Shown piece by piece: positions 1-7,315 of a stretch of 15,279 nucleotides of DNA. Each line of letters opens with the position of its first letter. Position 1 is the first letter of the stretch. The position numbers were made by a program, and so were the translations under genes. Origin of the DNA: Scybalousia_A sp964626385 (lineage in GTDB: Bacteria > Bacteroidota > Bacteroidia > Bacteroidales > P3); contig CAZVEO010000059.1 in the NCBI GenBank assembly GCA_964626385.1, forward strand, positions 1-15,279, in the 5' to 3' direction. The notes below the pieces were generated by a model, which worked only from the letters and a program-made list of their open reading frames with translations, ran no database searches and was not told where the DNA came from.

Positions 1-419
1 TGCAACGTTGGGGAGCTAACTATTGGGGCGATTTCTTTAAGCAAAAGGTGGTGTATCAAGAATTGACACAAGGAAGTTGCTTTTATTATGATGAAAAGGC
101 TGAGTTTTTTATTCTTCAGACTGCTTATTTTATATCTGGTAGTAATTTAGATTATCTTACAAAATTATTGAATAGTAAATTTATAGAATATTGTTTTCGT
201 AAGTTTTATTCTACTTCTATGGGAAGGACTGGATTTCGTTGGTTAAGTCAATATGTTGAAAAACTTCCTATTGCTCTGTATAATGATACAGAAATACAAC
301 AACAGATTGTATTATGTGATAAAACAAATGATAAACAAATTGATAAACTTATTTATCAAATATATGGTTTAACTCCTGAGGAGATAAAAGAGATAGAATA
401 TATTGAGAGTAGGGTGTAA
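1..419 (+). CDS. C-terminal fragment of a TaqI/Eco57I-type DNA methyltransferase or type IIG restriction-modification protein (5' end outside window)
   Basis: The frame is open from the window edge (first full codon at 3) to the TAA at 417-419, giving 138 visible residues. The GTG at 48 lies inside conserved sequence that runs on upstream (RWGANYWGDFF, then KVVYQEL), so it is not the start. The segment resembles the target-recognition domain at the end of TaqI-like N6-adenine methyltransferases: a K-[IV]-[IV]-Y-x-E strand, a YFISGSNLDYL element where other members have a 'tNs.yLlglLNS' stretch, then LNSKFIEY, and a late LPI element. The tail IYGLTPEEIKEIE is typical of the type IIG/Eco57I group. 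The catalytic NPPY motif and any nuclease domain would lie upstream and cannot be seen. Known role of the family: sequence-specific DNA adenine methylation, often fused to a nuclease for phage defence. It converges on sufB. Type IIG, a stand-alone methylase or a BREX PglX-like protein cannot be told apart from this fragment. Confidence 0.8.
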   Translation, partial: QRWGANYWGDFFKQKVVYQELTQGSCFYYDEKAEFFILQTAYFISGSNLDYLTKLLNSKFIEYCFRKFYSTSMGRTGFRWLSQYVEKLPIALYNDTEIQQQIVLCDKTNDKQIDKLIYQIYGLTPEEIKEIEYIESRV

Positions 420-470
420 TGAGTTATGATAGGTTATTATAGGTTATGATAAGTTATTATAGGTTAGCAT

Positions 471-500
471 AGACGCAAAGTTTTGTCTCAGGCTTTTTTT
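471..500 (+). terminator. Possible weak terminator of the methyltransferase gene
   Basis: On the + strand AGAC (471-474) can pair with GTCT (485-488), and a run of seven T follows at 494-500. A second possible pairing is GCAAAG (475-480) with CTTTGC (506-511). Both stems are short, so this is a weak call that rests mainly on position just after the stop codon and on the T run. Confidence 0.35.
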
Positions 501-512
501 AGTGGCTTTGCC

Positions 513-535
513 CTTAAAAAACACCCTGAGGGTGT
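513..535 (-). terminator. Intrinsic terminator of sufB
   Basis: ACACCC (521-526) and GGGTGT (530-535) form a perfect 6-bp, GC-rich stem with a 3-base loop. Read on the minus strand the hairpin is followed directly by TTTTTT and then AA, the classic Rho-independent layout. It lies about 35 bases beyond the sufB stop, so the htrA-sufB transcript should end here and not continue into sufC. Confidence 0.8.
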
Positions 536-569
536 AACTTATAATAACCTATAATAAACCTATATATTT

Positions 570-2015
570 TTATCCGACTTTGTTTTCCAAAGAAATAGAA
601 AGAAGTTTTTGTGCTTCAACGGCAAACTCCATAGGCAATCTATTTAGCACATCTTTTGCATACCCATTTACAATAAGCCCAATGGCGCTTTCCTCAGATA
701 TACCTCGCTGACGACAATACATAAGCTGTTCTTCCGAAATTTTGCTTGTTGTAGCCTCATGTTCCACTATGGACGAGGAATTATCAACGCTTATATAAGG
801 AAAAGTGTGAGCTCCACAAGTATTACTTAATAACAAGGAGTCGCATTGGGTGTAGTTTTTTGCATTTTCCGCTTGTTTGCTTACTTTTACCAAACCTCTA
901 TAAGAATTTTCGCTTTTGCCAGCTGAAATTCCTTTGCTCATAATGGTACTTTTGGTGTTTTTGCCTATATGTATCATTTTGGTACCAGTATCAGCCATTT
1001 GATAATTGTTGGTTACAGCCACAGAATAAAATTCTCCTATGCTATTATCTCCTTTCAGTATGCAAGAAGGATATTTCCAAGTAAGTGCAGAGCCTGTTTC
1101 TACTTGCGTCCAAGAAAGTTTTGCGTTGTTGCCTTTGCAAATACCTCTTTTTGTTACAAAATTAAAAATACCGCCTTTGCCGTCCTTATCTCCGGGATAC
1201 CAATTTTGTACGGTTGAGTATTTTACTTGAGCATCTTTCATCACTACTATTTCCACCACAGCGGCATGTAACTGATTTTCATCCCTCATGGGAGCAGTAC
1301 AGCCCTCCATATAACTTACATATGCGCCCTCATCTGCAACTATAAGCGTACGTTCAAACTGTCCCGTGCCTTTGGCATTGATACGAAAATAAGTCGAAAG
1401 TTCCATAGGACAACGTACTCCTTTGGGTATGTAACAAAAACTTCCGTCAGAAAAAACAGCAGAATTTAAAGCAGAATAAAAGTTATCTCCTACGGGTACA
1501 ACTGAGGCAAGATATTGTTTTACCAAATCGGGATATTCTTTTATTGCCTTGGACATAGAGCAAAAAATAATACCTTTCTCTTTTAGTGTGTCTTCAAAAG
1601 TAGTTTTTACGGAAACAGAGTCCATTACAGCATCAAAAGCCACACCACTCAAACGCTTTTGCTCGTTAAGAGGAATACCAAGTTTGTTAAAGGTTTCAAG
1701 TATTTGAGGGTCTACTTCGTCCAAAGATTTTTTTTCTTCTTGTTGCTTAGGTGCAGCGTAATAAATAATATCTTGAAAATCTATCTCCGGTACTTTCAAG
1801 TGTGCCCACTTAGGTTCTTTCATAGAGAGCCACTGCTTATAGGCAGATAAACGAAACTCCAACAACCAATCTGGTTCTTGCTTAATAGAGGAAATTTTTC
1901 TTATAATATCTTCACTCAATCCTTTTGTAATAAACTCAGTATCAACATCGGTAATAAACCCATATTTGTACTGTTCGTTTGTTACATCGTTTATTATATT
2001 TTCACTTGATGCCAT
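570..2015 (-). CDS. sufB: Fe-S cluster assembly scaffold protein SufB
   Basis: The 481-residue product is close to the usual SufB length. SufB is a cytoplasmic scaffold of the SUF pathway that works with SufC (ATPase) and SufD and receives sulfur from SufS, with SufE or SufU. The SufB/SufD beta-helix core is clear, including the FCYIPKGVRCP stretch (193-203), the YMEGCTAPMR segment (235-244) and the late NYTQCDSLLLSNTCGAHTFPY block (387-407). By my alignment Cys391 corresponds to E. coli Cys405, and His419/Glu420 in VEHEATTSKI correspond to His433/Glu434, residues linked to cluster assembly. The start is the ATG at 2015; no SD precedes it. It lies 46 bases after htrA on the same strand. The oddity is the downstream side: a strong terminator and a convergent methylase gene occupy the place where sufC and sufD usually follow in Bacteroidota. 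Confidence 0.97.
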   Translation of the reverse strand: MASSENIINDVTNEQYKYGFITDVDTEFITKGLSEDIIRKISSIKQEPDWLLEFRLSAYKQWLSMKEPKWAHLKVPEIDFQDIIYYAAPKQQEEKKSLDEVDPQILETFNKLGIPLNEQKRLSGVAFDAVMDSVSVKTTFEDTLKEKGIIFCSMSKAIKEYPDLVKQYLASVVPVGDNFYSALNSAVFSDGSFCYIPKGVRCPMELSTYFRINAKGTGQFERTLIVADEGAYVSYMEGCTAPMRDENQLHAAVVEIVVMKDAQVKYSTVQNWYPGDKDGKGGIFNFVTKRGICKGNNAKLSWTQVETGSALTWKYPSCILKGDNSIGEFYSVAVTNNYQMADTGTKMIHIGKNTKSTIMSKGISAGKSENSYRGLVKVSKQAENAKNYTQCDSLLLSNTCGAHTFPYISVDNSSSIVEHEATTSKISEEQLMYCRQRGISEESAIGLIVNGYAKDVLNRLPMEFAVEAQKLLSISLENKVG

Positions 2016-2061
2016 AATTTTTTAAAATAGAATAACTTCAATACTCTCCTTTTTATCCTCT

Positions 2062-3441
2062 TTATAGAACCATGATGAATGAATATGTCCTATTGTCGTT
2101 AGGGTAAAAACCTTCTATTTGAGTTTGTCCTTTCTTGTTTTCCAAAGCCTTAGCATCATCCAAAGATAGATTGACTTTGCCGTCTATGGCTGTGATTATA
2201 AAACCTGAACGTATACCCATAGTAGCCAAACGAGATTTGCCTATTTTGGTAATAACTAATCCTTTTGAAAGAGAGTAGGAGGTTTTCTCATCTTGATTTA
2301 TTTCTCTAAACGTACATCCCATAGCCTCCACTGTTTCAGAGTTGTCTTGTACTATTTCTGTCGTATTGCTTTCATTCAAAAGGGTTAAATCTTTTTTCAA
2401 AACTTCGCCTTTGCGTACTATTTCATAATGAGCAACCTCGCCCGGAGACATTTGAGACATAACCTCATTTACTTCTGCGTTGGTATTTACATCCTTGCCG
2501 TTGATTCTGATAACAACATCACCTTCTTTTATGCCGGCTTTCTCTGCGGCTGATTTTTTCATTACTTGAGTTACGTAGACTCCGTGCATATCCCTAAGAT
2601 TTTTTTCAAGCATAAGTTTAGAATCTACCTCTTGTATTGTTATGCCTGCAGAGGCTTTTTGAGTAGTGCCGTATTCTATTAGGTCTTTAATTACTTTCTT
2701 TGCTATATTAACAGGTATTGCAAACGAATAACCCGTATATGAGCCTGTTGAAGAGGCTATTGCTGCATTGATACCAACTAATTTACCCTCTGTATTAACC
2801 AACGCTCCACCCGAATTGCCAGGATTCATGGCAGCATCTGTTTGTATAAAAGAGGTTAAAGTGTTTCTGTTGTTTCTGTCGCTCAAAATATTAAGGTTTC
2901 GAGCCTTTGCGGAAACTATACCTGCAGTTACTGTACTTGTAAGGTTAAAAGGGTTACCTACAGCTAAAACCCATTGCCCTACTTCTACGCTGTCGCTATT
3001 GCCGTATTCCAAAGGAGTAAGGTCATCGGTTTCTATTTTAACAACAGCCAAATCTGTAGAAGGGTCGGTACCTATTATTTTAGCAATAAACTCTCTTTTG
3101 TCATTAAGAGTTATTGTTATGGAATCAGCATCTGCCACAACGTGATTATTGGTTACTATATAACCATCTTTGGAAATGATAACCCCAGAGCCAGAAGTTC
3201 TATAAGTTCTTTGCCTTGATTTGAAAGGATTGTAACCAAAGAAGTTATTGAAAAAATCATTATCAAAGAAATCATCATAATAGGAAGATTGTTGATGAGC
3301 CAAACATTGTATATATACAACAGAATGCAAGCTCTTTTCGGCCGCAAGAGTAAAATCTTGTGCTTGAGTAAATAAAGCCATGCAAACACCTAATATAAAA
3401 AAGGTTATTTGCTTAGTTGTCTTATTAATATTTTGCATCAT
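2062..3441 (-). CDS. Periplasmic serine protease of the HtrA/DegP (Do) family
   Basis: A 459-residue S1C protease. Residues 1-27 form a signal peptide with likely cleavage after TQA, placing the enzyme in the periplasm. An aromatic and acidic segment (54-73: YYDDFF...NNFFGYNPF) matches the flexible loop found near the N-terminus of DegP proteins. The trypsin-like domain follows, with the catalytic triad visible as His100 (TNNHVV), Asp130 (STDLAVVKI) and Ser210 (NPGNSGGAL). Two PDZ domains follow, about 258-355 (GVYVTQV...AGIKEGDVVIRINGK) and 366-459. The family degrades or refolds misfolded envelope proteins under stress. Two consecutive ATG codons open the gene; the first is used here, and no SD is seen. 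It is read divergently from the fucosidase and is the first gene of a probable htrA-sufB transcript. DegP, DegQ and DegS types cannot be separated by eye, but two PDZ domains argue against DegS. Confidence 0.95.
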   Translation of the reverse strand: MMQNINKTTKQITFFILGVCMALFTQAQDFTLAAEKSLHSVVYIQCLAHQQSSYYDDFFDNDFFNNFFGYNPFKSRQRTYRTSGSGVIISKDGYIVTNNHVVADADSITITLNDKREFIAKIIGTDPSTDLAVVKIETDDLTPLEYGNSDSVEVGQWVLAVGNPFNLTSTVTAGIVSAKARNLNILSDRNNRNTLTSFIQTDAAMNPGNSGGALVNTEGKLVGINAAIASSTGSYTGYSFAIPVNIAKKVIKDLIEYGTTQKASAGITIQEVDSKLMLEKNLRDMHGVYVTQVMKKSAAEKAGIKEGDVVIRINGKDVNTNAEVNEVMSQMSPGEVAHYEIVRKGEVLKKDLTLLNESNTTEIVQDNSETVEAMGCTFREINQDEKTSYSLSKGLVITKIGKSRLATMGIRSGFIITAIDGKVNLSLDDAKALENKKGQTQIEGFYPNDNRTYSFIMVL

Positions 3442-3610
3442 AATACTTTATTTTATTGTTTTGTGAGTAAATAACGTAAAGGTTTGTTAAATTATTATTT
3501 TATTTTTTGAAATTTAGAATTAGGCAATATTATTGATAACAAAAACACTATGTTTATAATAAAAACTTATAGTTTGCGTTATATATAACCTAACAAAACA
3601 TATAAAAAGT
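3442..3610 (+). promoter_or_regulatory. Divergent intergenic region with a 12-bp palindrome upstream of the fucosidase
   Basis: This 169-base AT-rich gap must hold the promoters of htrA (-) and the fucosidase (+). The perfect palindrome GTTATATATAAC lies at 3578-3589, 21 bases before the fucosidase ATG. Just upstream, TTTG at 3573-3576 preceded by TA at 3568-3569 resembles the Bacteroidota -7 box TAnnTTTG but with one extra base between the two parts. No good -33 box was found for either direction. An operator is possible, but an AT-rich palindrome can arise by chance. Confidence 0.25.
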
Positions 3611-5350
3611 ATGAAAAAAGTTTTTATTATTATTTTTGCACTTGTTTTTTTTACTAACGGTCTATATGCTCAAAATACAAAACAGGAGGACTTTCCTTTC
3701 TATAATTACGAATATCCAGTTTGGTTTGACAGCGTTAAATTGGGTATAATGATTCATTACGGACTTTATTCTGTGCCATCATATTCGGGGAAAGAACAAT
3801 ATTCAGAATGGTTTTATAAAGGATATATTGGAGAAGATACTTTGCGACAAAATTTTGTTAAACGGGTATATGGTGATAACTTCAATTACTTTGATTTTTC
3901 TAAATATTTGAATGCAGAACTTTTCAATGCAGATGAGTGGATATCCTTATTCAAAAAAGCAGGTGCTTCTTACATCGTATTTACTTCCAAACATCATGAT
4001 GGATTTTGTTTGTGGGACACAAAGACGACTAATAAAAATTCCGTATTGGAAAAACCTCATAGAGATATTGTACAGGAATTGAAAACCGCCTGTGAAAAAC
4101 AAAATATGCGTTTTGGACTATATTATTCCTTAATGGAGTGGCATAACCCTTATTTTCGTTGGACTATAGATACATTAGGCTTGGAACAATATGTTGATAA
4201 ATATCTTTTTCCTCAGTTTAAAGAACTTGTGGATAACTACAAACCTGTACTTGTCTTTTCTGATGGTGATTGGGATTTTTCTTACAAATCATTTCGTTCA
4301 GATGAGTTAGTGCAGTATTTATACGATAAAGTGGGAAAGGATGTCATAGTAAATGACCGATGGGGTAGAGGATTCCAATATGGTTTTAAAACTCCAGAAT
4401 ATAGTAGTGGCATAAAAGATAAAAACCGTCCATGGAGCGAATGTCGTTCTCTTTCAAGAAGTTTTGCTTTAAATAGAAATTCTCCTATTGAAGATTATTT
4501 GAGTACGGAGGAATTGATTCATCATTTTGTTCAGTTGGTAAGTTTGGGAGGAGGATTGATGTTGAATGTGGGACCTTCTGCCGATGGGCATATTCCATTA
4601 TTGCAGCAGGAACGATTGTTGCAACTCGGCTCTTGGCTTGAAACCAATGGGGAAGCAATATATGGCTCCAAACCTTATAAGAAAAATATTGATTATATAG
4701 ATAGGCAAGAGAAAATATTCGCTGAAACATTGGATTTTAATTGGGTTAGAAATGCTCCTTTAAAGGGTTGTACAGAAGATAATTTTTCAATTGATTGGAC
4801 AAATACTTTTATTTCTGACAAAGATGTTAGTTATACATTCACTCTTAGAGCAGATGATAAAGCCGATATTGAAATATTTAAAGATGGTATAACCCAATAT
4901 AAAGGCAATGCAACAAAGGAAAAGCCACTGACATTTACCTTTAAATTCAAAAAAAATATCAAATATGATATTGAAGTGAATTACAAAGAAGAGGATATTG
5001 ATGCAAACTTGCAATTGTTATCGCAAAAAGGTAATGAAGAACCTTCGGCTTTTAAATGCAATGATAAATGGAAAGGCAAGGTGTCTTGGCAAGAACCAAC
5101 TATGTGTTACACAACAAAAGACGACAATCTTTATCTAATATGTTTGAACAAATTAACACAGAAAATCACTGTTAATTTGGATAAAATGCCCTCGAAAAAT
5201 ATGGAAATAAAACTTTTGGGTAATGAAGAGGATGATTTAAAGTGGGAATATAACGATGGGATTTTAATTATAGATATTTCCTCATTAGCTTTTAAAGACA
5301 TAAAAAGTCAATATGCCTATGTGTTTCGTTTGAAGAATTTTTTGAAATAG
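3611..5350 (+). CDS. Secreted GH29 alpha-L-fucosidase with a PA14-like insert
   Basis: A 579-residue protein that should release L-fucose from glycan ends in the periplasm or at the surface. Residues 1-20 form a signal peptide ending LYA before Gln21. The GH29 (beta/alpha)8 catalytic domain spans about 28-360. Signature pieces are KLGIMIHYGLYSVPS (43-57), SKHHDGFCLWDT (126-137), the nucleophile region VLVFSDGDW with Asp218 as the expected nucleophile, VNDRWG (247-252) and PWSE near 274-277. The acid/base residue is not assigned with confidence. Residues about 373-470 read like a PA14 beta-barrel (DNFSIDW, SYTFTLRADDKADIEIFKDG), followed by a C-terminal beta-sandwich with family-type YVFRL near the end. 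No polysaccharide-utilisation genes (susC/susD) are adjacent, so it appears to stand alone. Its start lacks an SD. No T9SS sorting domain is present. Confidence 0.93.
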   Translation: MKKVFIIIFALVFFTNGLYAQNTKQEDFPFYNYEYPVWFDSVKLGIMIHYGLYSVPSYSGKEQYSEWFYKGYIGEDTLRQNFVKRVYGDNFNYFDFSKYLNAELFNADEWISLFKKAGASYIVFTSKHHDGFCLWDTKTTNKNSVLEKPHRDIVQELKTACEKQNMRFGLYYSLMEWHNPYFRWTIDTLGLEQYVDKYLFPQFKELVDNYKPVLVFSDGDWDFSYKSFRSDELVQYLYDKVGKDVIVNDRWGRGFQYGFKTPEYSSGIKDKNRPWSECRSLSRSFALNRNSPIEDYLSTEELIHHFVQLVSLGGGLMLNVGPSADGHIPLLQQERLLQLGSWLETNGEAIYGSKPYKKNIDYIDRQEKIFAETLDFNWVRNAPLKGCTEDNFSIDWTNTFISDKDVSYTFTLRADDKADIEIFKDGITQYKGNATKEKPLTFTFKFKKNIKYDIEVNYKEEDIDANLQLLSQKGNEEPSAFKCNDKWKGKVSWQEPTMCYTTKDDNLYLICLNKLTQKITVNLDKMPSKNMEIKLLGNEEDDLKWEYNDGILIIDISSLAFKDIKSQYAYVFRLKNFLK

Positions 5351-5713
5351 AGTAGAATAAATTAAATATTACTTTTTTATTATTAGACAGTATAAGATTT
5401 TTTGTGAGCAAAGTTGTTACAAGACAATTTATATTGAGTTTTGCTTCTAAACCAAATTGTAAAGACTATAGTTTTTGTTCTTATAGAATATCTTGGGTGT
5501 ACTGTAACTTATTTAAAATCATACTAAATCAATATTTTTTTGTAATTTTTTTAACAAAAATGCATTGGTTTTAGAAAAAAATTGTATCTTTGCCTCTGAT
5601 AAAAAAAGGTTAAATAAAGAAGCAAAGTAGATGACATAAGAATATTATCTTTTTTAATAAAGAATAGAGAGATAAAGAAAAGTGTAGAATAAAAAAATAG
5701 GAAATATATTCTT
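5351..5713 (+). promoter_or_regulatory. 363-base intergenic region with the likely sigma-factor promoter
   Basis: The region is AT-rich and holds no coding frame or RNA gene that I can support. A Bacteroidota -7 box, TATCTTTG (TAnnTTTG), lies at 5585-5592, with TTG at 5565-5567 as a possible -33 box at 17 bases. That places the RNA start near 5600 and leaves a leader of roughly 110 bases before the sigma-factor ATG. No strong terminator hairpin was found after the fucosidase; a 6-bp AGCAAA/TTTGCT pairing near 5407-5442 has a loop too long to be convincing. Confidence 0.5.
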
Positions 5714-6307
5714 ATGATAAAGCACATGGATAACAGAACAGACCAAGAATTGGTTTTAGCCTATCAGAATGGGGAGCAAAAGGTGTTTCAGATACTTTTG
5801 GAGAGGCATCAACAAAGAGTTTTCAATTATATTTTGTCTTTGGTGAAAGACCATGCTGTGGCCGATGATATTTTTCAAGATACATTTATCAAAGTAGTTA
5901 ATACTCTTCGTAGTGGAGCCTATCATGATGAAGGAAAGTTTATAAAATGGGTTATGCGCATAGCACACAATTTGGTAATAGACCACGCGCGTAAGGGACA
6001 AAAATATCGTATGGTTTATGACAATGATGAGTACAGTGTTTTTGATACTTTGAATACAAGTGAGTTTAATGTGCAGGACAAAATGATAAAAGCTCAGATA
6101 TACAAAGATATAAAATACTTGATAAAGCAATTGCCTAAAGAACAAAGGCGAGTTTTGATTATGAGACATTATGCTGATATGTCTTTTAAGGAAATAGCGG
6201 AGAGAACGGGAGTTAGTATAAATACCGCCTTAGGTAGAATGCGTTATGCACTCATAAATATGAGAAGAATGGCAGAGGAAAAATCTATGTCCTTGACGAT
6301 GAATTAA
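5714..6307 (+). CDS. ECF-family RNA polymerase sigma factor
   Basis: The 197 residues have the two-domain ECF layout. Sigma region 2 spans about 29-95 (RVFNYILSLVKDHAVADDIFQDTFIKV, then KFIKWVMRIAHNLVIDHAR), covering -10 recognition and core binding. Region 4 spans about 140-187 (LPKEQRRVLIMRHYADMSFKEIAERTGVSINTALGRMRYAL), a helix-turn-helix for the -35 element. It directs RNA polymerase to a dedicated promoter set. ATG codons at 5714 and 5726 (MDNRTDQEL) are both possible; 5714 is chosen because AGGA lies at 5699-5702, though the second may be the true start. No anti-sigma factor with a transmembrane segment is adjacent, and no TonB receptor gene, so it is not an obvious FecI-type pair. It appears monocistronic, with a promoter at 5585-5592 and a terminator at 6350. 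The target regulon is unknown. Confidence 0.93.
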   Translation: MIKHMDNRTDQELVLAYQNGEQKVFQILLERHQQRVFNYILSLVKDHAVADDIFQDTFIKVVNTLRSGAYHDEGKFIKWVMRIAHNLVIDHARKGQKYRMVYDNDEYSVFDTLNTSEFNVQDKMIKAQIYKDIKYLIKQLPKEQRRVLIMRHYADMSFKEIAERTGVSINTALGRMRYALINMRRMAEEKSMSLTMN

Positions 6308-6349
6308 TTTCCTTTGCTTAAAAGAAATAAATTATTATGAATATTTTTG

Positions 6350-6389
6350 AAAAGTTAGCATAGATAAAAATGTCAGTGCTAACTTTTTC
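6350..6389 (+). terminator. Intrinsic terminator of the sigma-factor gene
   Basis: AAAAGTTAGCA (6350-6360) and TGCTAACTTTT (6377-6387) are perfect 11-bp inverted repeats separated by 16 bases, and a T-rich run closes the right arm through 6388. It lies about 40 bases after the sigma-factor stop and separates it from the next gene. Confidence 0.75.
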
Positions 6390-6441
6390 TTTGATAACAA
6401 TTATTTCTATTCAAAATTACGACTATATAAAAATAATGATG

Positions 6442-6449
6442 TAATTTTG
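6442..6449 (+). promoter_or_regulatory. Possible -7 box for the zinc-ribbon/pyrC operon
   Basis: TAATTTTG fits the Bacteroidota -7 consensus TAnnTTTG and lies 44 bases before the ATG at 6494, just after the sigma-factor terminator. No TTTG is found about 19 bases upstream, so the call is weak and rests on the one box and its position. Confidence 0.35.
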
Positions 6450-6493
6450 CAGATAATATACAACGGAATAAAGAGCAAAATAAAAGAATAATT

Positions 6494-7312
6494 ATGGCAA
6501 AGAAATTGAAGAAAGAAGAAGAGGTAATGCCGATTTTTAAGAATGAGGAAGCCGATATTACAGTGGAAAATCGTTTAAAGGCTTTGTATAAACTACAGAA
6601 AATAGAGTCAGAAATAGATAAAATACGTATTATTAGAGGTGAGTTGCCTTTACAAGTTGAGGATTTGGAGGATACCATAGCGGGTCTTTCTACTCGTATA
6701 GCCAAACTTAATGAACAGCAAAAAGACTTAGAAGCAGAAGTAACAGGTCATAAGCACGATATACTTGAGCATCAAGATAATATACAGAAATATGAGGCTC
6801 AACAAGGCAAGGTGAAAAACAATAGAGAGTTTGAATCTTTGGCAAAGGAGATAGAATTTCAACAATTGGAAATACAACTTTGTGAGAAAAAAATACGTGA
6901 AGCCAACAGAAATATAGAGGTTTTAAAAGAAAGCATTATTAAGTATAATAATGAATTGGAGGAAAAACAAGAGGACTTGGATGTTAAAAAATCTGAGTTG
7001 GAAGACATATTAAGAGATACTTCTGAAAAGGAAGAAATTTTAACACAAAAAGCACAAGAGGAGGAAAAGCATGTAGATGAGAGATATCTAACGGCTTTCA
7101 AACGTATTAGAAACAATGCAAAAAATGGTTTGGCTGTTGTTACGGTGGATAGAGATTCTTGTGGTGGTTGTTTTAACAAAATAGCTCATCAGAGACAGAT
7201 GGAAATTCAAATGCATAAGAAAATCATTGTTTGCGAATATTGTGGTAGAATACTTGTGGATGACACTATTTCAGAAGAAATAAACAACGAAGAAAAAGAT
7301 ATACAACAATAG
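6494..7312 (+). CDS. Coiled-coil protein with a C-terminal C4 zinc ribbon
   Basis: A 272-residue cytoplasmic protein with no signal peptide. Residues about 25-205 are strongly charged and heptad-like, a long antiparallel coiled coil (LYKLQKIESEIDKI near the start, ERYLTAFKRIRNNAKNGLA at the end). A zinc ribbon follows, with Cys223, Cys226 (DSCGGC), Cys247 and Cys250 (CEYCGR) as ligands. This architecture matches the widespread C4-type zinc-ribbon family related to chlamydial CT398 (zf-RING_7). Members are thought to bind nucleic acids or RNA polymerase-associated partners, but a firm function is not established. In Bacteroidota it often sits next to a NIF3-like gene; here it directly precedes pyrC by 3 bases, so the two are probably co-transcribed. 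No SD is visible at the ATG. The family call is firm and the role is open. Confidence 0.88.
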   Translation: MAKKLKKEEEVMPIFKNEEADITVENRLKALYKLQKIESEIDKIRIIRGELPLQVEDLEDTIAGLSTRIAKLNEQQKDLEAEVTGHKHDILEHQDNIQKYEAQQGKVKNNREFESLAKEIEFQQLEIQLCEKKIREANRNIEVLKESIIKYNNELEEKQEDLDVKKSELEDILRDTSEKEEILTQKAQEEEKHVDERYLTAFKRIRNNAKNGLAVVTVDRDSCGGCFNKIAHQRQMEIQMHKKIIVCEYCGRILVDDTISEEINNEEKDIQQ

Positions 7313-7315
7313 AGT

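Larger units (their letters stand above)
424..567. repeat. Inverted arrays of a 10-bp unit framing the convergent terminator region
   Basis: Five head-to-tail copies of a unit close to TTATKATARG lie at 424-433, 434-443, 444-453, 454-463 and, degenerate, 464-473. The same unit returns in inverted orientation at 538-547 and 548-557, with a partial copy from 559. Read as a reverse complement, 434-453 matches 538-557 at 19 of 20 bases. The two arms would enclose the sufB terminator in a long AT-rich stem. No coding frame or transposase is present. It could be a small palindromic repeat element, an expanded terminator stem, or a DNA-binding array. The role is unknown. Confidence 0.75.

Noticed and set aside
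424..473. CRISPR array
   Set aside because: The 10-bp units are directly adjacent with no spacers, and no cas genes are present.
2768..3219. Open frames antisense to htrA
   Set aside because: They mirror the codons of a well-supported protease gene and resemble no known protein; similar antisense frames over sufB, thrS and others were dismissed for the same reason.
5351..5713. tRNA or structured small RNA in the gap before the sigma factor
   Set aside because: No T-loop-like GGTTCRA signal, cloverleaf pairing or GC-rich hairpin could be found by eye.
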